Positions 12,446 to 23,645 of a DNA stretch of 64,000 nt are shown here, piece after piece. The notes under the pieces were generated by a model. It made no database searches, had not been told where the DNA came from, and worked only from the letters and a program-made list of their open reading frames with translations. The first letter of the stretch is position 1, and each line of letters starts with the position of its first letter. The DNA lies in NCBI GenBank assembly GCA_013399875.1, contig VXAZ01003272.1, positions 2,249,512 to 2,313,511 on the forward strand, in the 5' to 3' direction. The DNA is from Gymnorhina tibicen (Eukaryota > Chordata > Aves > Passeriformes > Artamidae). Both the position numbers and the translations under genes were made by a program.

Positions 12446-15400
12446 ACATCCTTTTTATCAGTGTTTTTGGCCACCGGCAGCTCCTCGCGGCGCGGCGCGG
12501 GGCTCCTGCCAAGCCTCTGGGAGCTCGGTGTTTGGGGCAGCCATGTCTGTTTGTCTTGTGATACCAGATGCTGGCTTTCTTCAGTGGAACAGAAGGAGAA
12601 GGGGAAAATTCCCAAAATAGAAAATAGCCCTGTCAGTAAAACCCAGGGAGGCTGGGGGTCGGCATTAGCTTGGTAGAGCTGGAAAGTAAGGAAAGGATGG
12701 AGATGGACGGCTGGGAGATGACCACTGGACAGAAGGCAGGGAGCTCTTTGGGGTCAGAACAATCTGTGGGATAAGGAGAGGAAAATGCCTCTCTTGGAGA
12801 GGAGGCCTGAGCCCTTCAAAGCAGGCGGTGTCATAAAAACCCACTGGGAACTTGGCCCTGCCGCACGGACGTTCGTGAGACTCGACTCATTACGGATCCA
12901 GGACCTCCTGATTAGCGTGAAAGATTCGTCATCAGAAATTTTTTTTTGGTGCCTGTGGGGGATCCACTCAGTTATTTCCAACTACGGCTCTAAATTGTTC
13001 CCATGCTTCATCGTGCTTTGATTTGCTAAAATCTTGCAGTAACTGTTTGAGGCTCTTACCGTGACCAAAAAAACAGGTGACAATGATCAAACCAGAGGCT
13101 GTGGAGTGGGAACTCCTGGGGATTTAGGGTGTGGAGAAGGAGCTGCTGGGGCTTCGGGGTGCGGAGCCTGGATGGGGTTGGAGGCAACCCCTTTACGGGT
13201 TCCTGAGCCCTGAAGGACAAACCACCTGCAGCTTTCACCGTGCTGTGTGTTGTTCCCCAGGAGAAATGGCAAATAAATACCAAAAAAAAGGGTAACTGTG
13301 CATTTAATTGCCCACACCAACATGCAGGCGTAGCCCCAGCCCTTGAGTCCCCGTCGTGTTCCAGCTGTGCTGATGGTCACCTTTCCTGCAGTAAATATTG
13401 GGCCAATTTCATCACATTTGGCTTGTGTTTATCAACACAGCACTTGAGCAATGGGGTTTTGGTTGCAGTGAGGGAATGAGTCCATCTCTGTCTCGCCCCG
13501 AGGTGAGGGATGAGGAGCCGTGCGTGGGGTGTCCTGGCTGGAGGCTCCTCAGTCTGTGTTGCAACCCTCTGACTGCAGCAAAAATCAAATATTTGTACTT
13601 AAAGGCAGAGCTGAGGCAATTTCCACCAGGAATATGCCATCTCTCACCACTTCAACAATATTATACATTCATTGTGCTATTATTCTGTCCAGTTCTTGAC
13701 ATAAACTGCCGAGCAATTTCGTCTTGAGCTCCCTTTTTAGCCAAGAGTATAAGCTTAAAAAATTTGAGGTTGCACTCGAGGACTTCCCAATCAACTGAGG
13801 AGTGAACTCTGAAGCAGAAGTCGTATTTAGCAAAATGGACTTACAATTATTATTCATAAATGCACATGTTATGGCTGCAGTTGCTTCACTTCTTTCTTTT
13901 ACAGCCCTATAAATTGTATACAGAACATAAAGGCTTTACTTCTTAAATAAATGTTTTGCAGCCGCCATAAATTATCTTTCTTGCATTCATAATGAAAAAA
14001 AAAAAATCACTGTTTGATGTTTTATATCCTCTTCACTAAAATGTAAAATATGGTAGTTGGAGCCAGATTTTATCTCATTTGAAAATAAAAGAAGGTTCAT
14101 TTCCTACTAATTTTTTTCAGTCTTAGGTTTGGAGTTCCCATGAAGTGTTGCCCAATCTGCAGAGCAGCGTTACAATAAACTCCGCTTTAGCTGAGGCTTT
14201 GGGCTTGAGTTGTACCAGCACTAATAATCACCACTGTGAACTGAGTTACGAGCATAACCTGAATCTCTTTTATTATTTTTTTAATCCCCGATGTTGTTAC
14301 ATTTCATCTTTCTACACCCCCCGATCACTGGCTGAATATCAGATTGTTGAACTTCTCCCCGCGCCAGCCCTCGAGGACCCTGCCCCAGCCTGGCTGTCCT
14401 GGAAGCAGGCCTTGCTAAACTCCCAGCTCACTGGTTTGCAAAGCAAACTTCAGCCTTGTACTATTTACCTTGGCAAGTGCCCGACCAGATTGATGATCTG
14501 TAAAGTGGATTTGTTATTTGGCTGTTTGCTTTGGCAGCTCTTGAAAGCAGTTTGCTGATTACAGCCCCAGATGTCATTGCATACATTACTGCTCACTCTT
14601 AAGTTTCTTCTAAAGTTTTAATTTCAGCCACAAATACTATTAAGCTTTTTGCACCTTTGTGCATTTAGCTCATGGATATTAAATATCAAGAGCAGGCAGC
14701 CTTGATTTCCCTAATTTGTCCTCTTGTTATCTTTGTTGGCCTCCTCCAGGCACCACTGTAGTGCCAGGACAGGGGACGCTGCTTTGCCCCGGGTCAGTGC
14801 TGTGCCCAGCTGTGCCACAGGCAGTTGCAGGTTGGTCACACGCACAGTTCCCTAACTGTAGATCAGCTGGAAGATTGCCGTAGCATTTTTATAAATTATC
14901 AGCTTTCACGTGACCAAACACTGGGGTCAGCGGGGCAGAGATCAGGAGCGGTGGTCTCTAAAATCGCCCTGTGCCCCGTTTGTGTCAGGGCAGGCACAAA
15001 AGGAACGTGGTTTCCCTGGGTTATCTCCATCTCCTCTGACTATTATCTTGACTTTTAAAGGCTCTCAAACCCGATAAGCAATTTGGCAGATCAATAGGCT
15101 CAAAATCAATTCGTTTCTGACGTGGGGTAATCCTGAGTTTGGCTCTGGTGCCAGCAGAGCTCCGCTCCCAGCCTTGTGCACGCAACCCTCAGGACTGGGG
15201 AATACTGGGATATTTTATTTTCCTGCCGCCTCAAAGTGCATCTGCTTTTCTAAAGTCCAATAAGAGGCACATGAAAAGCTCAGCTGGGTGTTTGCTGCTC
15301 CCCTACCTCAGGTTCTGCGGGGCTGTCTGAGAGCAAAGCCTGGCACAGCCCAGCTCGGGCAGACGCTGCTGGTCCTGGCTTTGAGCAGTGAAACCATCCT

Positions 15401-17339
15401 TTGTGGCCAGGAGCTTTGTTTTTTTCAGTGGGGGCACTTTCAGCTTTGAAATACTTAAGTTGAAGAAGTTAATTCACTTTAAGTAAATTTACTTTTCAAG
15501 GGGAGGATATCATTGTAGTATTTTTGGCCACTGCTTGAAAATTCCTCTAACCCTTTACTATAATAAGCAAATTGAGCAGATTAAAGACACATTATGCTGC
15601 CAAATGGTTTTTCTACACAGGGTGACATATATTTTTTCTGTGGAAAAGGTTGTGGGGGTTTTTGTGAGCTGCTATGCTTTTTTTAGCACTTCCTGTTTTA
15701 TTGTGTTTGAAGTGTCTTTGTGGTGACCTGTTGGGGTAAGATTCTTCCATATGGAAGTGTTTCTTCAACTTTTAATCATTTTGTTTAAAAAAAAAAAAAG
15801 GTTTTGAATCCGATTTGCAGATGTCTCTGGTTTTGTTCGCAGAGAGCTTGTCCAACTCACTACAGTGCTGTAGAAATGATGAATTGTTCATACACGACGT
15901 GATGGTGACATCCACGGAGTTGCACTCTCAGAATACCTTCTTTAAAATCTCTTTAAAATATCTGTAGAAAAGCTTTTGTTTGTGTTTTAATGTATTCTTC
16001 TCTTTGAAACCCTGCCTTCACTGAATGCCTTGGCAAAACTCCTGGTGGTTTCGGTGGAACTGGGATTTCATCAGTAGACCCCTGACTCGATTGCAGGCAT
16101 CTCTGAAGTCAAGTAATATCAGGATAACAACTAAATCTGAGTCTGTTCCTGGAGAGAATCTAGCTGGGGTTTTATGAAGGGTCAAAAAAAAGTTACAAGT
16201 TTATTTTTAAGTCTACAAGACAAAATCATTAAAGCACAAGAGAATGCAGGTTCCCTGAGCTCTTACTGGACTCTCCAGGTCATAACTGAGAGCAGAATTT
16301 GGACCGCTGGAGCTGTGCTGTGGCTGGGTCCTGTTTCCTATTAGTTCTGACACTAACATCTGAATTTCAGATTCCGTCTTGTTTAGGTTGAGCTGCTCAA
16401 TCAGTGCATACAACAGACACCTCAGGACCTCTCTGGAGCTGTCTGGCTTGCAGGGGGTGTGAGGGCAGAGCTGGAGCTGCTGGGCACAGTGTGTTACCCA
16501 GGCAGCAGGGGATGTCCATCAGGCGTCTCCAGGCTTTCCCTCTGCATTGTACCTTCGATGTTTCAGCCTTAAGAAAACTGGCTTTGACAGTGTTTTTGAG
16601 CCCACATGTGATTACCACATGTTGAGGTCTCGTGTCTGCAGTTTCACTCCTAATTAAGTGTAGATGTAAGTACTGGGTATCATATAAGGTCTTTGGCTCT
16701 CTGCGATCCGCCACAAGCATCTAATTCCCACTTCCTTTGTCTTGGACCTATTATTTATAGGAGAAGGGTAGGTGGACTTGGTGGTTACAAGTCTGTTGGA
16801 TTATTGTGTTTCTGTAGCTGTCATCCTGTCAAGGGCCCTGCAGAAATTTGCACAATGGGCTCTTGGTAGTTTATTGGGAGTAAAATCCCCTCCTGTGCTG
16901 AAGGCTGGCCTTAGGTCTGTGCACCACTTAAGTCTTGCTAAGCCCTGAAAATGGGTCTTAAATGTTATATTGGCCTTCTCAGCACAGAGGTGAACTGCAT
17001 TCTGTGTGAACAGTGAGATTTCCAGTTCAGCTTAAGCTGCCTGCCTCTGCTGCTGTGAGAATTTGGATGGGGTCTCTAAACCTGCTGAAAACTTTTGATG
17101 CTCATCCCTCAGAAGCCAGGGCCTTGCAGCTTTCTGACCTAACAACAGCACAGTCTGGAAAAAGGCAGCTTTTTGATGTAGATGGGCACAGTACTCATCT
17201 GGTTTGGATTTTCAAGATATTCCAGAGACTTATTGTTAACTACAGGGGGTCTTCTGTGAGCAGCAGTGTGCACTGACTTACTGCTGAGACCTCAGAGCAT
17301 TCCCAGATATTTATTTTTGGAAAACCAAAGTCAGGTAGC

Positions 17340-17450
17340 TCCCGTCTGTTAGACAGATGGAGAAACTGAGGCAGAAGATGGGCAGGTGACTTCCCTGGGC
17401 TGGTCAGAGCAGTATCAATGGGACGCAGACATAAAGCTGGAGAGTTATTT
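17340..17450 (-). mobile_element. MIR SINE fragment, antisense
   Basis: Contains 'agacagatggagaaactgag' followed by gcagaagatgggcag, then 'gtgacttccctgggctggtc', the reverse-complement MIR core (acagatgaggaaactgaggc ... aagtgacttgcccaaggtca). The downstream part decays near 'ggacgcagacataaagctgg'. Old and moderately diverged. Confidence 0.75.
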
Positions 17451-20400
17451 TACTGCCTCCATTGCTCTGGTTTCCACAGCATTCAGTGTGTTGGAAACAT
17501 TTCCAGTAAGGAAATCCTTACAACCATATTTGCATCTCCCCAAAGAAGATCATGTTGGTAGAACCTTCTCAGGTGATGCTCTTCCTGGTCCCACCTGATG
17601 AACTAAAGTGTTCAGTTTTGGCCATGGATTTAGCTCTGACTTTTGGGAAAGATGGGATTATGCCCCTGAAGGTCGTCATCATCTCCAGACCATCTTCCCG
17701 CAGCGCCCTGGCAGGGCTTCAGGGGCTCTGGGCACAAGGTGCCTCCAGCTCAGTGGCAACTCTCCAGTTTAAATATTTCACCAAAACACCTCCAATGTCT
17801 CCCACTTCCTCAGTAGTTTCCTAACAGTGTCCAGCTAGATGAAAATTAGCCAGGGTCTTGGTGTGTAGAGCTACAAAGGTCAAGTGTCCTGGAGAAAGAA
17901 GGTGCTAAGATGCTAATTCTCTCCCTGGAATGGGAAGTTCTCTGCTCAATTGAGCAGAAAATGCAGGTGAGCTTAAACATCTCAATTTTTGCCTTCTGTT
18001 TTGAATGCAATTAAATAAAATCTGCTGTGACTGCAGCAGGATAACCAGCTTCCAGTGCAATCCCAAATCCCATCCTAACACCAGTTACATGAGGCAAACA
18101 GCTTGGGGAGGCTGCAAATGTCCTGGCCTGGTCCCTGCCCCATCAGTCCCCAGCGTGGGACACACAGGAAGCTCGCCCTGAACTTCTGTTCTCACACTTC
18201 TCCTCTTGGAATCTTGTTTTCCACTTTTTGGAGATTTGTGAAACATATGCCTTGGAGGCTTCCCAATTTTTTTTCACAGCAAGAAGAGAATTGCTCTCTG
18301 CGCTGTAAAAACTCTCACGAAAACGTGCACTCCTTTCTAAAGGACCTGCCTGGTGCAGCTCAGCAATTCCCATTTCTCATCACTTCACAGTGTATTTTAT
18401 AGGGTATAAAAATGGTGTTATGATCCGTGTTCCCAAACCTTGCCTCAGCTAGCAAGAACATCAATAAACGTGGCTTGATAGACACCAGAGCTGCCCCGCC
18501 GTTCCCCCGGTGCTTTGAACGTGCCCTCGCAGACTTTTGGAATCTATTCTCCGTGTAGGAAACTCCTCGTGCCTCTGTTGAGCTTTTAATGTATCAAAGG
18601 TAATAATTGTGCTCAGGAAAAGTGACTTCTCCCAGGATACATTCCCAATCTGGTCACTTAATGTGCTTAGAAATATTTCCTTTCCTTCATCTCGTGTCCC
18701 GCAGGTTTTTTTTCCTCATTCCTTGAGTTAAATTAATCTGCAGATTGGGACGTCGGTGTTACCTGGATCTGGCAAAAGATTTTACTTCGTTTCTCTCCCC
18801 CTTCCCTTTTCCTTCTCCCTCTATAAAATGATTATTGTTATTTCTTCAGTTCACAGCTGAGACGATGGGTTTGAACAGCCTCACGCTCCGTTCCAGGAAA
18901 TTCTGTCTTTGTTCCAAGGCTTCCAGCGCAGAGGCTCCTTTCACCTTGATCTTTCAGCGCAGCACTAAAACGTTTGGCAAGTTTTTTGTCGTGTTTTTTG
19001 CTGCTGTCCAGGGCTTTTGAGAGATTCCCCTTGGACAACTTCCACCTTTGAGCTTGCCCACTGGAGGAACTACTTCCCCTTGAATTTACACAGCCACATC
19101 ATCACGAGTGCTGCATCCCTCTCTTATCTTCATTAGCTTCCTCGCCTCCTTGGATTTGCTTCTCTCTGGTTTAGAGTAAGTTTTTCCTGCTGAATCCTTG
19201 AGCTGATGGGAGGATGGTTGGAGCTGGAGCAGCACTGGATCCAATGGGCTCACAGATCCTCCCCAAAGGAGGCGGTTCTGCAGGCTGCAGAAAGCAGTTC
19301 CCTCTGCTAAACATCAGTGGTTTCACTCAGAATTTCAGTCTGGAAAAGGTATGGGATCAGCTTCTACCTGAATTAGATCAGTCTCCCTAATAATCAGCTT
19401 TTTTTTTCCACATTAAATTCCCCAGAAACCTGTGATTAGCCCCACTTCTGAGAGTTCACCGCAGCTTAATTCTACTGTAAAACTGTCAGCAGTGATTTTC
19501 TTGTTTAAAGACAGATTTTGGTTCTTGTACAGAACTACTTCTTGCTAAATTCCTCTTCAACCAAACACCCTTGTCATTTCTCAGCCATTAAAGACAATAA
19601 ACTCCATCTTTGGATTTTTACATGCTGAACTTAGTTTATAATGATGGATACTTGTTTATAACACACTGAAGATTTTTGTTAGCTCTCTGGCATAAAAATT
19701 GGAATCTTCTCTTTTGATTCGTGGTTATTAGTAGCAGGTTTATCCTTTCAAATGTGTACAAGCCATGATTTAAGTGGGATATTTATTGTCCACCAGAAGG
19801 GTAGACTGCAGCTCTCAGAATCCATCTTGCCTTTGCAAGCAGCATCTTTATAATCGTCAAACAATTCACATGGGTTGAAGCTGATTTTGCAGCAGGATTT
19901 AGGTATTGCAACCCAGAAAGTCACAGTCACAGTCACAGTGCTGGTGGTTGATGCTTTGATCCGTGAGGAGAGACCTGGGGCTTCTCTCCCCTGTGTTTTG
20001 GGGCGGCTCCAGCTCCAGGTGTGGATGATCCACATTTCCTGGCCTCCTTAAGCCAGTTGGTGCTATAAAGTGTATTCTGAAGGTGCTGTAAAGCTGGGTC
20101 AGGACCTCCTGGGGAAGTGGGAAGTGAGAAACACCCACTTGGACCATCCTAGGATGGGGCCACAGTGCTGTGAAAACTGGGGTGGTTCTTCCTAGATCCA
20201 GGGAAATCGGCCTGTTGGGTCAGGCAGGGATTTGGGGTGTCATGGTTTGGACTTCCACCGAAATGTCTCCTTCTTCCCTCTGTCTGTACCAGGTGACTCC
20301 TGGTAGAATGGTCCATCCCAAATGACATTAGAGGTTGTCTTGCATCATAAATCAGAGCAAATCACCTCCTTGCCATCAGTGCTCCAAAGCAGGGTTTATT

Positions 20401-21210
20401 GAAGGAAGAAAAGGAAAAATTGACTATAAAAATCCAGTTCTTGTCCTTCCAACTTAGAGCTCACTGTGATTCATGAATTAACAGGGTGAATTATCAGTGA
20501 TTTATTTTGCATTACTTTGGGTTGATGCACCCACTTTCGTCTTTTTTCTGGTTTTATGCGAAGAAAAGTAAGAGTAAGGAAAATTTCCCTTTTAATTTGT
20601 CCCCATTAGGGTGATGCCCTACAGGCACACCCTGCTCGTCACCTTTAGTGATGTCTGCAGCAGGAGGTCAGTGCCGCTGTCAAGTGCAAAAACGCCTTTG
20701 TCACTCGAGGCAGTCAAAGACCTTGTGTGGCTCTTTTTTTAAGGAGTTCTTGCTTGTTCCTGAAAGCTTCGCTGCCAGCCACGAGCGGGGAGCCACGGGC
20801 TGCCCGATTCCTCTTTGCACTTGGAGTTGCTGCGGCCAGCGTGGAGCTTGGGGAAGGGTGAATCCCCTGCCCTTTGAGTACAGTCTGTGCTGAGGATGAG
20901 AGGGAGATGAGTTAAATGACTGAAAGCCTTAGGCTGGGACGTGCCAGCTGCAATCATTTTTTCACTCCATCATCTCACCTTGCGACGTCGCTCTGCCTTA
21001 TCCAGCCACCAGATGCCTGATGGATAACACAAGTGACAAGGGCAAAACCTCCTCGATGCATGCAGAGGAAAACTTCAGGGGCTGCTGGCTCCTGCCCAGC
21101 TGTGTCCTGCCTGGCTGGAGCGAAATCCCCGCCTTGGATGGGGTTTGGGAGGAGATCAGACCCTGGTGCTGTGGGTTCCCGAGTGCTCTGGCCCCGCTCC
21201 AGCAGGACAC

Positions 21211-21298
21211 TTAAGCACACACTTAACTTTCAGCATATATATACTCCCATTGAAGTCACTGGGGCTGTTTGCATGCTTAAAAGTAAGTATATGCTTAA
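21211..21298. repeat. Old palindromic (MITE-like) repeat
   Basis: Arms of 20 bp (21211-21230 and 21279-21298) are near-perfect inverted copies: 'ttaagcacacacttaacttt' against the reverse complement of 'aaaagtaagtatatgcttaa', 17 of 20 matching. Between them lies 'cccattgaagtcactggggc', the 'cccattgaagtcaatggg' motif seen in old interspersed palindromic repeats of reptiles, turtles and crocodilians with 'cttaagcatgtgcttaag' arms. I recognise the pattern but cannot name the family with certainty. Confidence 0.6.
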
Positions 21299-21669
21299 GC
21301 TGGCTCAGAACCAGAGATTTCAGTGCTTTGTAGGTCCAGTCCTTGCTGGAGCTCAGATAATTTGCTCGTGCAACTTGGCACATGCTTTTAATGAATTCAG
21401 AATCGGGCCAAAAAAATTTATCTTCCCTGACTTGGAAAGCTTACAAGGAAACAAGTTGAAGGTTTTGTTGAGTTTTTATTACTTTCTTAACATAAAATTT
21501 CACATTTCTCTGGAGTCCTTAAAGAAACACATTTTTCTGGTGTTCTTGGGGGAATGTAGAAACTTGGAGGGAGCAATTTCCAAGTAGTACCTGGGACGTG
21601 CTGCCTTGGCCAGGGCAGGACGTGGTGGCTCTGGAGGTCCCATCCATGCTGTCACACCTTGTAGGAAGA

Positions 21670-21790
21670 TGTGGCGTTGCACTGGGTTGTCCTCAGGCAG
21701 AAGTTTTCATTCTGGTCACCTCGGTGAGTTACTTAAACCTCCATGTTCCAGCTCTTCCCTGATGGAAACAATGAAATTCTCTCTATCAGC
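21670..21790 (+). mobile_element. Probable MIR SINE fragment
   Basis: 'ggtcacctcggtgagttact' then 'taaacctccatgttccagct' and 'cttccctgatggaaacaatg' line up with the MIR segment gtgaccttgggcaagttact-taacctctctgtgcctcag-tttcctcatctgtaaaatgg. The upstream half is too decayed to place with confidence. Confidence 0.5.
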
Positions 21791-22114
21791 CCTGGAAACT
21801 CATTTTGTCTCAGTGCTTTAGGTGTGTTCTGTAACCTCTTCTCCATTCCCTCATCTTGGTGACTCAGTTAAGAAGTTGCTAAGTTTCCACACCAGTTCCT
21901 GATGTTAATGGTGGTGCATCCTGGTGGCAGCTGCTCGGCTGCCCCAAACACAAACATTTCCATCACTCTGGTTTAACACCTGAACCCAGCTCGTGCTGAT
22001 TGTGAAACGTGTTAAAGTACTGAGGGGAAGTTGTGATTCCAGCAGGCTCTGCTCATACTATTGGATATAATAAATGGAATGGTAACTCAGTGGGATTTGT
22101 TGCAGACGTGTCAG

Positions 22115-22333
22115 AAGGTTCATCATTAGGAAGAAGCTCTTCCCTGGGAGGGTGGGGAGGTCCTGGCACAGGCTGCCCAGAGAAGCTGTGGCTGCCCCGT
22201 CCCTGGAAATGTCCCAGGCCAGGTTGGACGGGGCTTGGAGCAACCTGGGATCATGGAAGGTGTCCCTGACAATGACAGGATGGAATAGGATGGTCTTGAA
22301 GGCCCCTTCCAACCCAAACCATTCTGGAATCCT
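22115..22333 (+). mobile_element. CR1 LINE 3'-end fragment, well preserved
   Basis: About 220 bp of CR1 3' sequence in full order: 'taggaagaagctcttccctg', 'ggcacaggctgcccagagaa', 'gctgtggctgccccgtccct', 'aggccaggttggacggggct', 'tggagcaacctgggatcatg', 'aaggtgtccctgacaatgac' and the tail 'ccccttccaacccaaaccat' before tctggaatcct. It resembles the minus-strand copy at 50424-50745, so both probably come from the same, more recently active subfamily. Confidence 0.95.
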
Positions 22334-23224
22334 ATCCCTTGTGCTGCAGGAGCTGGTTACCCACTGCCACCCGTGTGCTGGGCACAAACCAGCAGGAAAA
22401 GTCACCCTGTGACCAATTCCCAAACACCCAGTGAGTGCCTGGTGTTTGCAAGTGAGATTTCTTTATCCCAAGTCCAAGTGGTGGTCAGACAGTAGCTTGG
22501 AACCAGCGTGCACATTATCTCATAGTGAGGTAAGACAAATAAATTACAGCTTGGAAGCCCCGAGTGGGATCAGTGATCCACCTTAGGAAAATATTTTGGT
22601 TTCTGTTTATAAGTCAGCTGGGTTGTGAAATCTTTCATCTGGGCAAGGTGATATGAGACCAGAGAAATATTTGCTCTTATAACGCAAAAAATACTCCAAT
22701 TTCTCTCTTAACGGGTTGTTAGTGATATAAACCAAATTTCGTGTTTCCGGAGCCTCGGTGCTCAGCTGCTGCCCCACAGATGCCCTGCCCTAAGCTCTCT
22801 CCTGGCTGACAAGACACTGCCCATTATCTCCCCTTGTTTGGGAACATTTCTCAGGCTGCAAATTACTTACAAAGAAGAAATGACCCAAAGCCCAGCAGAA
22901 TTCTGTGTCTCTGGCAGACTGGGGGTGCTGTGTGCAGGATGCTGAGGATGCTGGGGCAGGGTTTGGGCACTGAGCCACATCCATCCTTGCTGTGCAGCTC
23001 CAGCCAGCTGGGATTGGGATGGGGAGGTCTTTGCAGCAGGTTTCAAATCCAGTATCCCCAAGATTCAGCTGCAGATGAGCTGTACCCACGGTGAACTTGG
23101 CCTTTCCACACTCTCTGCTGCTGTTACACAAGAAGGGTCTCCTGTTACAATTTGAGTGATATATTAGGACATAGCACAGTTCCAGTGTTTTTTCAACACT
23201 AAGATTTTTTTAAATTCAAATGAA

Positions 23225-23645
23225 ACAATCAGAATTAAATTCCTTGGCTCGCACAGCCACCGCTAAGGCTCAAGCAAGATGACAAATCCACGCTTGTGTC
23301 TCGAAGTGTAACATAAGATCTCAGTTATCCCGAAAACCCCGATGAGTTGTCAGATCTTTCCTTACTTGTGGGTAAATATGAGCCTTTTCTAATCCATTAT
23401 GGGTCCTTCGTACATGTGTGTGTAGATATGCATTTGCACATGCCACGAGATTGATAATAAGCAAGATAAATCTGTTTTCTTAAGGGAAGTAATATATTAT
23501 TCCAGCCCCTGCAGTGGAATTGGCATATTTCTACCTCGTTAAGACAGGGTACGCCTGCAAACCTCTTCCCAAGCGTTCAGAAATGACTTGGCGTATAAAG
23601 AAATAAGGATCATTATGTGGTGTCACAGAAATACCAGATGTATCC
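23225..23645. promoter_or_regulatory. Candidate conserved non-coding element
   Basis: A stretch of about 420 bp with no recognised repeat, no long frame and complex mixed sequence rich in homeobox-type (TAAT/ATTA) and GATA-type cores, including 'gagattgataataagcaag' and 'ctaatccattatgggtcc'. The bystander-gene setting (BCAS3 introns beside T-box genes) makes such islands plausible long-range enhancers. This is inference from sequence texture; conservation was not measured. Confidence 0.25.

Noticed and set aside
14906..14913. TCACGTGA E-box/CLEAR-like palindrome (also at 60095-60102)
   Set aside because: An 8-bp motif is expected by chance in 64 kb, and neither copy is near a promoter.
20236..20440. 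Possible endogenous retroviral LTR start (tgtcatggtttgg) with a downstream tataaaa
   Set aside because: Only the first bases resemble passerine LTR starts; no matching 3' end, second LTR or target duplication was seen.
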